Positions 51,098 to 59,137 of a stretch of 64,000 nt of DNA are shown one piece after another. The first letter of the stretch is position 1, and every line of letters starts with the position of its first letter. The translations under genes were made by a program, and so were the position numbers. The notes below the pieces were generated by a model, which saw only the letters and a list, made by a program, of their open reading frames with translations, was not told where the DNA came from and made no database searches. Source of the stretch: JAJDXO01 sp965207535 (GTDB lineage Bacteria; Pseudomonadota; Alphaproteobacteria; Rhodospirillales; UBA2165). The stretch spans positions 84,540 to 148,539 of the forward strand of contig CBDBMR010000006.1 in the NCBI GenBank assembly GCA_965207535.1, written 5' to 3'.

Positions 51098-51856
51098 TTA
51101 TCGATCGAGAGAAAATCTCTTTCTCTTTTGAAAATTTGCTGAGAGTTCTCCAATTAACCCCGCAGACGTCTCGTCATCAAGTATTTCCAGCGCCAGTGAT
51201 GTGTGTATGCGTCGAATTCTCTTCGCCAATTCTCGAACCCCGTCGGGCGAGCTCGGATGTAGCTTGGCCTTTTCCGGCGACCGATCCGGATATTGGAATC
51301 GAATTAGCTCTCGAGTGAGTGTTCTGCAGGATGAATACCTTTGCCGAAAAATATGACTTCGCCAAAAATCCTGATCTCCACGTCGTGAGAGGGAATATGG
51401 ATCCTTTGCATCCTCCTGAAGAGAGAGCTCCACACGAAACCAAAGTCGAGGCAACAAATTCTCCCACTGCGTTCCTGCACCAAAATTCGCGGGGCTCGCA
51501 GGCTTGTCTGGAAGCCCGTGCCTCCACTCTATCAGTTCTCTGAACTTGCTCATCGCCAACCAGGCCCAGAACTCCTTATCCGCGGCCATTTCTGGAGGTA
51601 CTCTCATTAGCTCATAGAAGATCGGGGCAGCCTCGGCTTCGAACTTTCCACCAGCCGGATCCCTGGGTTTGAGAGATTTGGGGTGCTTGGCTCGGATTTC
51701 ATCTAGCGCGGTGGCAGCATCGTCCAACATTCCGTCAGAAACCAGCTCACCCTCGCCCTTCATCCGGACATAGTTGTCTAGGTCCACATCCTCATCATCG
51801 CGTAAACGATCGAGAACGAGCTTGGCGTCACCTGGGCGAATGGCAAGATACTTCAT
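51098..51856 (-). CDS. DUF6339-like protein in defence operon
   Basis: A 252-residue protein of no known function. Features are an acidic N-terminal third (RLRDDEDVDLDNYVRMKGEGELVSD), FWAWLAMSKFRELIEWRHG, and the C-terminal FWRSHIFRQRYSSCRTLTRELIRFQYPD. I recognise the overall pattern as the DUF6339 family, but with moderate certainty. No nuclease motif or membrane segment is visible. It sits between the unrecognised 318-residue protein gene (4-bp overlap) and dcm (2-bp gap), in an operon typical of predicted GHKL-ATPase restriction systems. Confidence 0.55.
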   Translation of the reverse strand: MKYLAIRPGDAKLVLDRLRDDEDVDLDNYVRMKGEGELVSDGMLDDAATALDEIRAKHPKSLKPRDPAGGKFEAEAAPIFYELMRVPPEMAADKEFWAWLAMSKFRELIEWRHGLPDKPASPANFGAGTQWENLLPRLWFRVELSLQEDAKDPYSLSRRGDQDFWRSHIFRQRYSSCRTLTRELIRFQYPDRSPEKAKLHPSSPDGVRELAKRIRRIHTSLALEILDDETSAGLIGELSANFQKRKRFSLDR

Positions 51857-52809
51857 TGTCTATACCGCGTCCTTAAGTCGGCTGCACTGATGTCTTGAGT
51901 CAAAGAAAAGGCCTTTTGAATGTGGGCTCGGAGCTTAGTCAGTTCGCCACCTCTCGCGGCCGACTGCATATCACGCTTTGACATCCCTCCATCATTTTCC
52001 ATTTTCTGTAGAAGCTGATACAGCAACCCATCAGAATTCTGGGGGTCACCGAAATCCGCTGAAAACACCTTCTGGCAGATTGTCAGATAGATCTCGGTAG
52101 ATAGGCTGGCCATAAACAGGTTTCCCGCCGTGTTGCGGTCTCCCATTTTGACCATGTTTGCTTTCGCATTCTCATTCACCCAGACTTCGAGAACGGCATC
52201 CACTTCTTGATCGTAATCCTCTTCTTGAAGGAACTCGACATGCCAGAGCGTTTCCTGGGGAAGGCGGCGCTTTGAGAACTCTTCTGGGGCAACGAACTTA
52301 ACTGGAAACTGTGGTTCGTCTGCCTCAGGCCTGACCGCGAACCGACGAGATGCCAAAATGCTCCCTTTGTAGTGCGGTTGTCCGAAGGCACGTTCCATCG
52401 GATTGGCGAGAGTTACGACCAAAAGGAAATCAAGGCCCGTAGTGGGAGATAGCTTGACGAGTTTGTCCATCCCAATGGCAAATTCAGTCGGGTATTCATC
52501 CACCAACCAGCTATCGAGCCTGATGTAGTTCTTCATTTTCAGATCGCGCACCACTAGTGAAAGCCTGAGATCCTGTTCGCGGCAGTCCGTATCGGCCAAC
52601 AACTGCTCGGTATCCAACTCAATCTTGAGCTTTGGCGTGAGCTTACGTTGAAGGTCTTCCCGAGCCAGAAAAAACGTCTCTTGGTCGGAAAGCGGTGCAC
52701 CGTTTGCAATCGGGGAGAAACGAGTGCCGTCCAGCGAATGTCTTGACTTGCGATATGGATTGAGCACGCGGGATTCGGAGCGGGACCAGTTCTGGGCTTC
52801 CTCAGTCAT
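51853..52809 (-). CDS. Unrecognised protein in defence operon
   Basis: A 318-residue protein from the ATG at 52809 (another in-frame ATG at 52824). I do not recognise a family. The sequence is soluble and moderately charged, with LKIELDTEQLLADTDCREQDLRLSLVVRDLKMKNYIRLDSW in the first half. The C-terminal third is helical (LSTEIYLTICQKVFSADF, DGLLYQLLQKMENDGG). No signal, membrane segment or catalytic motif is evident. It overlaps the ATPase gene by 8 bp and the DUF6339-like gene by 4 bp, so the four genes are translationally coupled. A specificity or effector subunit is possible, without evidence. Confidence 0.7.
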   Translation of the reverse strand: MTEEAQNWSRSESRVLNPYRKSRHSLDGTRFSPIANGAPLSDQETFFLAREDLQRKLTPKLKIELDTEQLLADTDCREQDLRLSLVVRDLKMKNYIRLDSWLVDEYPTEFAIGMDKLVKLSPTTGLDFLLVVTLANPMERAFGQPHYKGSILASRRFAVRPEADEPQFPVKFVAPEEFSKRRLPQETLWHVEFLQEEDYDQEVDAVLEVWVNENAKANMVKMGDRNTAGNLFMASLSTEIYLTICQKVFSADFGDPQNSDGLLYQLLQKMENDGGMSKRDMQSAARGGELTKLRAHIQKAFSLTQDISAADLRTRYRQ

Positions 52810-54610
52810 CCGCCTTCTCCGCAAGAATTGCGATCTTGGTTGTCCAGTCTTGGTCGAATGGATCGCTCTCCACCATAATTCGAACGAACTCGTCTCTTGT
52901 TAATTCGACCTTTGCAGCTGCCTCTTCCTCGGCAATTGTCTTAAACGTTGGGTCGGTGGACGAGATCGTCAGCGGGATTTCTCCATCTACGGATTCGTTG
53001 TCGTTGGCCAGCACCTGAAGCTTCGCGATGATTTTGGCGATGTCTGAATCGACGGAGGCGTCTTGTCGCAGCTTGATGCGAACCTCACCCGACACCACAG
53101 CGTCGCCAAGCTTATTCTGCTTCCTCTCCTCCGTCAGGTGTACCTCAATCGGGTCCGTGTTCCCTGGTGGAGGCTGAGGTGGCCCAGGTTTGGTAACTTG
53201 AAGAAACCGTCCCAGTTGTTTCTCCAATGCCTTAATCCGAGCGTCAGCGGCAACTACGGGACCACTTAGTTCTCGCTGAAATGCTCTCACGCCATATCGC
53301 AGGCGATCGTGAAGCGCCTTAACGGTCGATGCCTCTTCATCTGTAAGCCGTCGGGAGTTGGAATCCCATTTGTCATGGGCGGGAGGTTCCGAGAGCATCA
53401 GGGTATGATCCATTTCGCCATCAGCGATATAGACAGAGGTAACAGGCTCTCCGTAGGGAAGTGCGACATTGGCATATTCCACCACCATCTTGGCTCTTCT
53501 AATCAGAGCTAGCGAATTGAAGAACATGTCGCCGTTTTCTTCAGGGTTGAAATCTTCTGAAACCGCAATTGCCGCCGACGCGAGGTTGCCCGTTTTGCGG
53601 CCATCGATCGGCCTCAGCTTACGTAGGTCCTGTTTGCCTTTTGTCGGGCTCGCGACACCTTTTGCAATATCATAACAGCTGATAAATGAGCGAAGATCAT
53701 CCCGCTTCAGGGGTCTGGGTGGTGCCAGCTTTTCTTCGTCGTCCCACAGTTCGATCTGCAACTCACGATCGTGAAGTTTGGGCCACCAAAATGTCTCGAT
53801 ACCTTCCCTAAGCCTGTCCATATCTGGCGTCGCGCCGACAATAAGAATTGAAAGACCGGTCTCGGAGGTGTCGCGGACCTCAATGCCCAGGTCCCTAGCC
53901 AAACTATGGGCCGTTTTGTCGACAAACGGATGAACTACCAGTGGGGAGTTATTGACTTGATCGCCATACCAGGCTCGGCCTGTGTAAGGTACACCGCCTA
54001 GTTGGTGGTCTTGAAAATAGGCGCAGCCCATTATCCTCGCGTGAGTACCCTCGGTGTCCTTGGTCGGATCAAAGACGGAATAATAGATTACGGTGTTTAT
54101 GTCTGACGCGGATGAATAGACGCTCTTGCCGTATCCGAACGAGCCTCCAAGTTCCGCATCATCGATGCGCGATTTGCTACCGTCACCGAAACGCAGGAGA
54201 AGCTTGCGGAAATGTGCGTCTGGACTGTTTTTTCTAAGATCTCCGCCAAGCCCGATTGTGTTGTAATCCTCAATGAGGAGTAGACTGAGGTCGGAGTTAC
54301 TATTACTAGCGCTTGCTAGAGAATTGTTCGGCGCGAGGCCGAGTAGCTTAGCTCGCTCCTGGATGTCCGAATTCAGACCGAGTGACTGAACAAATTTCTT
54401 CTTCGCTTCACTAGTAAGGCTCTTTCGCCGGAATACTATCCGTGCCGGAGCGCTGGTGTCGAACCGATGAGCATCGGAGCTATTCTGGATACTCTCTCGA
54501 GCAAGTATGTATTCGCTTGGCAGTCCGGCACCAGCAAGGGGATTTCCCCAGGCTTCGCCAGTTGCCCCACCCATTTCCGACTCAGGCTCGAACCGCCATT
54601 CGTTATCCAT
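52802..54610 (-). CDS. GHKL-superfamily ATPase (MORC/Hsp90-like) of defence operon
   Basis: A 602-residue protein with a Bergerat ATP-binding fold in its first ~170 residues. The N box is ARESIQNSSDA (Glu39, Asn43, Asp46), the G1 box is LLLIEDYNTIGLGG (residues ~111-123), and the G2 box is LGGSFGYGKS (~154-163). The middle and C-terminal regions carry no recognised domain; KLEKQLGRFLQVTKPG-type linkers (about residue 455) suggest an oligomerisation segment, and a beta-rich C-terminus follows. It resembles the MutL/MORC-type ATPases predicted to move DNA or sense it in restriction-modification systems. It overlaps the next gene by 8 bp. Confidence 0.8.
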   Translation of the reverse strand: MDNEWRFEPESEMGGATGEAWGNPLAGAGLPSEYILARESIQNSSDAHRFDTSAPARIVFRRKSLTSEAKKKFVQSLGLNSDIQERAKLLGLAPNNSLASASNSNSDLSLLLIEDYNTIGLGGDLRKNSPDAHFRKLLLRFGDGSKSRIDDAELGGSFGYGKSVYSSASDINTVIYYSVFDPTKDTEGTHARIMGCAYFQDHQLGGVPYTGRAWYGDQVNNSPLVVHPFVDKTAHSLARDLGIEVRDTSETGLSILIVGATPDMDRLREGIETFWWPKLHDRELQIELWDDEEKLAPPRPLKRDDLRSFISCYDIAKGVASPTKGKQDLRKLRPIDGRKTGNLASAAIAVSEDFNPEENGDMFFNSLALIRRAKMVVEYANVALPYGEPVTSVYIADGEMDHTLMLSEPPAHDKWDSNSRRLTDEEASTVKALHDRLRYGVRAFQRELSGPVVAADARIKALEKQLGRFLQVTKPGPPQPPPGNTDPIEVHLTEERKQNKLGDAVVSGEVRIKLRQDASVDSDIAKIIAKLQVLANDNESVDGEIPLTISSTDPTFKTIAEEEAAAKVELTRDEFVRIMVESDPFDQDWTTKIAILAEKADD

Positions 54611-54729
54611 GAACTTCCCTGCACAATGTTGAGGCGCGACACGGCTATAGTTTGGCTCGACGTTGGCCGAGTTGTGCCGCAGCTAATTGTCTACTTGTTG
54701 GAGAATAGGTTGGAACGCGTTGGCCGCGT

Positions 54730-54951
54730 CTAGAGTTTAAAGTTGATAGTCCCCTCCGATCCACCGTTGGAGAATTTTAATCTAACGCCTTTTATCTCCT
54801 TTTCGAGAGCGGTCAGGATTTTATCAGCATCATCCTGGGTATACTCATAGTTGTTCCTGTTAGCAAGATTACCAATCAACCTCAAGTCCTTGATAGTTTT
54901 CACTACGCGCTTCTCGGCCAATTCGATGAACTTCTCTCGTGATCTAGTCAT
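54730..54951 (-). CDS. Small helical protein leading the defence operon
   Basis: A 73-residue protein, TRSREKFIELAEKRVVKTIKDLRLIGNLANRNNYEYTQDDADKILTALEKEIKGVRLKF. It is rich in Lys/Glu and predicted to be helical, and such proteins often begin restriction-modification or defence operons. The function is unknown; a regulatory or scaffold role is a guess. It reads in the same direction as the ATPase gene, with a 119-bp gap that may hold a promoter. The upstream region (54952-55100) is strongly AT-rich. Confidence 0.65.
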   Translation of the reverse strand: MTRSREKFIELAEKRVVKTIKDLRLIGNLANRNNYEYTQDDADKILTALEKEIKGVRLKFSNGGSEGTINFKL

Positions 54952-55216
54952 GCCAAAACTCCATGATATTTACGGAAATACATTTATAAAATATATGATA
55001 CATTATCAATATGATATTCAATATAATCTATCTTATCTCTAAATATAGTGATAAATGTAACACGACAATTATCGATCCACGAGGCAGGATAGGATTCGGG
55101 AGATTCGCAAGATGTATATCACTCGGCACGGACAATGGAGTTCGTGACCATTATCCTAGCTCCCCCCGATTCCCCCTTGCCCCCACGCCCGCCTGAGCTA
55201 AATGTATAAGTCACTG
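54952..55216. other. AT-rich promoter-like stretch upstream of the defence operon, ending before a terminator
   Basis: Bases 54960-55060 are markedly AT-rich (for example ATATATGATACATTATCAATATGATATTC in two pieces), in contrast to the GC-rich chromosome, and likely contain the defence operon promoter. From 55100 to 55210 there is no gene seen, yet a clear + strand terminator follows at 55217, so an unannotated + transcript may end there. Confidence 0.4.
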
Positions 55217-55240
55217 CCGCCCCCTCCGGGGCGGTTTTTT
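55217..55240 (+). terminator. Rho-independent terminator of an unknown + strand transcript
   Basis: CCGCCCC (55217-55223) pairs with GGGGCGG (55228-55234), a CTCC loop and six T residues follow. No + strand gene ends upstream within 6 kb, since the nearest genes read leftward. Confidence 0.8.
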
Positions 55241-55307
55241 GTTCGAGGGAGAGCTATGCAGTTTTGTACGACCTATTTGGGGGGTACCTCCCAAACGGGT
55301 GACAATA

Positions 55308-55337
55308 AATGTCTATTAATGTCCATGAATGACTATT
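55308..55337. repeat. Three 10-bp direct repeats in the gap before the MFS gene
   Basis: AATGTCTATT, AATGTCCATG and AATGACTATT run consecutively. A near-palindrome TTGGGGGGTACCTCCCAA lies just before, at 55277-55294. Such arrays can be remnants of recombinase core sites at island borders, but no integrase gene is present here. The rest of 55241-55579 shows no gene. Confidence 0.45.
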
Positions 55338-55579
55338 ACAGCGAAAACGGCCAACTTGGAAAATATTTATAAATCATGGTTTTTCAATACCTTGCCGTTA
55401 TGCATAAAATGCATGGCTCGCGGCCGTTCGCGGACCCATTCGCGGACCCCGGGCGGCGCCCGCTTTCAAACCCGGATTCAGGGTGTAGAGTCCCCCCGCC
55501 CGCGGCGGCCCGGTGGGCGGCCCACAAGTGTTGAGGGCCGTCGAGTGGCCGTCGAGGGGCATGGAGGACAAGTCGAGCC

Positions 55580-56884
55580 ATGGGTACCGTTCTGACCGCG
55601 CGGGTGTTCCTGCCCTTCATGCTCGGCTTCTTCCTGTCCTACGTCTTCCGGTCCATCAACAACGTGATCGCCCCCGACCTGGTCCGGGATGTGGGCGTCG
55701 ACGCCTCGGGCCTCGGGCTTCTGACCGGCATCTACATGATCACCTTCGCCGCGTTCCAGATGCCCCTCGGCATCCTGCTGGACAGGTTCGGGCCCCGGCG
55801 GACCGAGGCCGCTTTGCTGCTGTTCGCCGCCGCCGGCGCCTTCATCTTCGCCACCGCGACCTCGCCCATGGCGCTGATCGCCGGGCGGGGGCTGATCGGG
55901 TTCGGGGTTTCGGCATGCCTGATGGCGGCCTTCAAGTCGTTCGTCGACTGGCTGCCGGCCGAGCGGCTGCCGTTCGCCAACGCCATCATGTTCGCCACCG
56001 GCGGCCTCGGCGCCATGAGCGCCACCGTGCCCGTCGAAACCGCGCTCCAATTCACCGACTGGCGGGGGGTGTTCCTGTTCATGGCCGCCGCGGCGGTGGG
56101 CGTCGCCATCCTCATCTTCGCCGCGGTGCCGGAGAAGGCGGAGCACCGGGCGGCCGGCGGGCAGGCCACCCTCGCGCAGCAAATCGGCGGTCTCGCCCAA
56201 ATCCTGAAGAGCCCCATCATCTTCACCATCGCGCCGCTGTCCACCACCACCCAGGCGACGACCATGGCGGTCGTCACGCTCTGGACCGGTCCCTGGCTCC
56301 GCGACGTGGCGGGGTGGAGCCGGGCCGAAGTGGCCGCCGGGCTGTTCTGGATCGCCGCGGCGACCACCGTCGGCTATCTGGCGTCGGGCTGGATCGCGAC
56401 CCGGCTCGCCCGGCGCGGCATCCGCCCGGAGCAGGTCGCGGTCACCGGCATGATCGTCTTCTTCTTCGTCCAAATCCTGATACTGGCCGACGCGCCCATC
56501 CACCCGCTCGCCATCTGGTCCCTCTACGCCATCTTCGGCATCTCGGGCGGGGTCATGTACGCCAGCCTGTCGCAGAAATTCCCCGCCCACCTCGCCGGGC
56601 GGGTCAACACCACCTTCAACATGTTCATCTTCGTCTACGCCTTCGCCGCCCAGTGGGGGATCGGCGCGATCATCAACATCTGGCCCATGGCGCCCAACGG
56701 CCAGTTCGCCGCCGAGGGCTACGGCCGGGCGTTCCTGGTCATGCTGGCGATCCAGCTCGTCCTGTTCGTCTGGTGGCTGATCTCGCGCCTGATCTGGCGC
56801 GTGCCCGAGACTACTCCGCCGCCTCCGGATCGCGAGCCGGATCAGGACCTGGATTCGGCGCCGGGTGGGGATATTTCCCGCTGA
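55580..56884 (+). CDS. Major facilitator superfamily transporter
   Basis: A 434-residue protein with twelve predicted hydrophobic segments. FLPFMLGFFLSYVFRSINNVIAPDLVRDVG is the first, DRFGPRRTEAALL is the conserved loop 2-3 (D-R-x-G-R-R type), and ATRLARRGIRPEQVAVTGMI lies in the middle-to-second-half loop. No substrate is predictable. Its last 74 bp overlap the convergent reductive-dehalogenase-like gene. Confidence 0.92.
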   Translation: MGTVLTARVFLPFMLGFFLSYVFRSINNVIAPDLVRDVGVDASGLGLLTGIYMITFAAFQMPLGILLDRFGPRRTEAALLLFAAAGAFIFATATSPMALIAGRGLIGFGVSACLMAAFKSFVDWLPAERLPFANAIMFATGGLGAMSATVPVETALQFTDWRGVFLFMAAAAVGVAILIFAAVPEKAEHRAAGGQATLAQQIGGLAQILKSPIIFTIAPLSTTTQATTMAVVTLWTGPWLRDVAGWSRAEVAAGLFWIAAATTVGYLASGWIATRLARRGIRPEQVAVTGMIVFFFVQILILADAPIHPLAIWSLYAIFGISGGVMYASLSQKFPAHLAGRVNTTFNMFIFVYAFAAQWGIGAIINIWPMAPNGQFAAEGYGRAFLVMLAIQLVLFVWWLISRLIWRVPETTPPPPDREPDQDLDSAPGGDISR

Positions 56885-59039
56885 TGTAGGTCGGAATGGA
56901 GGTTTCCGGTTTCGCCCCGCCCCGGGCCCGGCGGGCCAGCGCCTGATCCACCGTCTCCGCCCGTTTGGCCAGCTCCAGGCCAAGCTTGCGGTCCGGCGGG
57001 CTGGGCTCGAAATAATCCGGCGCGGGCAGCGTGGAGGCCGGGAAATAGGCGATGGAATCCGCCCCCTTGGCCTTCTTTCGGGGGTTGATTTTCGGGCGGT
57101 TCGCGCCCTTCGCCTCGACCGTGTGGTTCCGGGGATCGTAGCGGAAGGACTTCCTGCCCATGACCTCCAGGTCCAGCCACCATTTCTTGGCGTCGACCGG
57201 GTTGCCGTTGCCGAGCACGTCGTCCAGCCAGATGGCGATGGGGGCCAGCACCGGCTTCAGCCACATGGCGTTGATGCCGAGCCAGGAGCCCACCTGGTGC
57301 AGGACCGGACCGTCCAGCGTGGTGTCCTTGCTCAGCGGGCACACCTTGACGCAGCGCCCGCAGGCCGAGCCCTTGAGGTTGGTCGCCCGGTAGAGCGTGC
57401 AGCGCTCGCTGTCCGGCTTCCAGGTCTCGTAGCCGTTGAAGATCACCTTGTCCCCGTAGGGGATGGCCTGGCACGGGCACTCCCGGGCGCACTTGTCGCA
57501 CTTGTCGCAGAAGGTCTGGATGCCGAAATCGATGGGGAGGTCCGCCTCCAGCGGCATGTCGGTGGTCAGCACGGCGGTCTTGAAGCGCATGCCGAGGAAC
57601 GGATTGATGGCGCTTTCGCCGATCCGGCTCTGCTCGCCCAGACCGGCCAGCACCACCAGGGGCACGTGCAGCACGTGGGAATCCAGGTTTGAGTGGGCGC
57701 GGGCCGAATACCCCATCCGGCGGATCATGTCGGCCAGCACGCCGACGATCTCGGCGCCCCGCAGATAGGACCGCATGGACTGGGAGCCGGAAATCCAGTC
57801 GTTGCCGCTGGCGCCGAGAAACGTCTCGTGGCCCTGGTCGATCAGCACCACCAGGGCGTTCTCGTGATAGGGATCGATGGGCTGGCCCCTTTTGTCGTGG
57901 GAGTACCAGCAATAGTCCGGGATTTTGCAGATCCCGGTCACCGAGGAGCCCATGGCATGGGTGAGCGCCTTCAGGGCCTTGGCGTTGTCTTCGGGCGATC
58001 CGGCCTCGGGCGAAACCCGGCTCGCCGGCTGGCCGTCCTGGAGCGGCTTGATCGCCCAGCTCGGCCGGACGATTCCTTGCGAGACCGGATGCTTCTGCGA
58101 CCACCGGTCGGACTCCTCCAGGGTCTTGCGGCTGAGATCGCCGAGGGCGGTCCGCATGTACATGTTGGCGCGGCTCGGCACCCGCGGCACTTCGTCCTCG
58201 AAGATCAGGGTCGTCGGTTTCCCGACCCGCTTGACGGTCTCGACCGGATAGGGGCCGAGGTGGGAGGAGCGATTGCGCCGCCGGCGGCGCTCCAGCCCCG
58301 AGACCGCGCCCGACAGGCCAAGCTGATAGTGGAGGTTGCGGCCGTTCCGGGCCGACGCATGAAGCGGCTCGTCGGCCGCCAGTTCGTAGTCGGTGGTGAC
58401 GACGCCGAGGGCGAAGCGGTCATCGAGATAGGGATTGACCAGCGCGTTGCCGTCGCGGAGGGCGAGGCCGGCGAGCACCGCCGCCTTGCCCAGGTCCACG
58501 TCGCTCGCCCCGGTCCAATGAGCCTTGCTCGCGAAGCCCATGGACGAAATCTGGCCCGAGAGATCCAATGCGACCTCCGCGGCCCGGAGGGTGGCGATCA
58601 GATGATCGTTTCCCTCCATCCAGGCCCGCGCCCGGTTCTCCTCGTCGATGGGGTCGGCGTACTCGGCCAGGACGACAACGGCGTGGGTATGGCCGTCGAT
58701 GGGGCCGTCGAGCCACAGGCCCGCATCCACTTCGCAGATACCGATCTGGGAAGCGTCGAGGAAGTAGCCGGCGCCCTTCACGTCGCGGACCCGGAGGTCC
58801 AAATCGTCCGGGACCGGCGCCTTCCGGGAGAACGGCTCCGGCGTGCGCAGCTCCTCATAGGCCGAGAGGTGGATGCGCACCGCTTCCACCAGATGCGGAG
58901 AACCGCCGGTGTTCAGCGGCCCCGCGTCATCGGCGGGACGCGACGCTTCCGCCTGGCGCGCGCCCGGATCGCGGCGCAGCCGCTCCAGCGGATAGGGGCC
59001 GAGTTCCACGGGGCGCGAGGCGCGTCTATACCCAAACAT
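56811..59039 (-). CDS. Reductive-dehalogenase-like corrinoid/Fe-S protein with duplicated cobalamin-type domain
   Basis: A 742-residue protein. Two similar halves are visible: residues ~13-225 and ~261-503. Both start with LGPYP and share MG[FY][SA]A+AH, a VLAGL block, NP[YF]L, and VVTTDYELAADEP / VLTTDMPLEADLP. Only the second half is followed by ferredoxin-type Fe-S motifs: C511, C514, C517, C521 and C547, C560, C563, C567. This resembles cytoplasmic, non-respiratory reductive dehalogenases such as NpRdhA, which also have a degenerate N-terminal copy. No TAT signal and no RdhB anchor are present. It lies divergent from a MarR regulator with paired operators. Confidence 0.72.
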   Translation of the reverse strand: MFGYRRASRPVELGPYPLERLRRDPGARQAEASRPADDAGPLNTGGSPHLVEAVRIHLSAYEELRTPEPFSRKAPVPDDLDLRVRDVKGAGYFLDASQIGICEVDAGLWLDGPIDGHTHAVVVLAEYADPIDEENRARAWMEGNDHLIATLRAAEVALDLSGQISSMGFASKAHWTGASDVDLGKAAVLAGLALRDGNALVNPYLDDRFALGVVTTDYELAADEPLHASARNGRNLHYQLGLSGAVSGLERRRRRNRSSHLGPYPVETVKRVGKPTTLIFEDEVPRVPSRANMYMRTALGDLSRKTLEESDRWSQKHPVSQGIVRPSWAIKPLQDGQPASRVSPEAGSPEDNAKALKALTHAMGSSVTGICKIPDYCWYSHDKRGQPIDPYHENALVVLIDQGHETFLGASGNDWISGSQSMRSYLRGAEIVGVLADMIRRMGYSARAHSNLDSHVLHVPLVVLAGLGEQSRIGESAINPFLGMRFKTAVLTTDMPLEADLPIDFGIQTFCDKCDKCARECPCQAIPYGDKVIFNGYETWKPDSERCTLYRATNLKGSACGRCVKVCPLSKDTTLDGPVLHQVGSWLGINAMWLKPVLAPIAIWLDDVLGNGNPVDAKKWWLDLEVMGRKSFRYDPRNHTVEAKGANRPKINPRKKAKGADSIAYFPASTLPAPDYFEPSPPDRKLGLELAKRAETVDQALARRARGGAKPETSIPTYISGKYPHPAPNPGPDPARDPEAAE

Positions 59040-59058
59040 TCCGTCTTTCCATCATGAA

Positions 59059-59097
59059 GTAACATATGTTACTAATTTGGATGGTATCATATGTTAC
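59059..59097. promoter_or_regulatory. Paired MarR-type operators between the dehalogenase-like gene and marR
   Basis: GTAACATATGTTAC (59059-59072) is a perfect 14-bp palindrome and GTATCATATGTTAC (59084-59097) is the same with one changed base, 25 bp apart. They lie 20-58 bp from the dehalogenase-like start (59039) and 41-79 bp from the regulator start (59138), a typical site for a MarR dimer controlling both genes. Confidence 0.85.
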
Positions 59098-59137
59098 AAT
59101 AAATGGTACACAAAATTCGAAGGCCATTGGAGACCTG

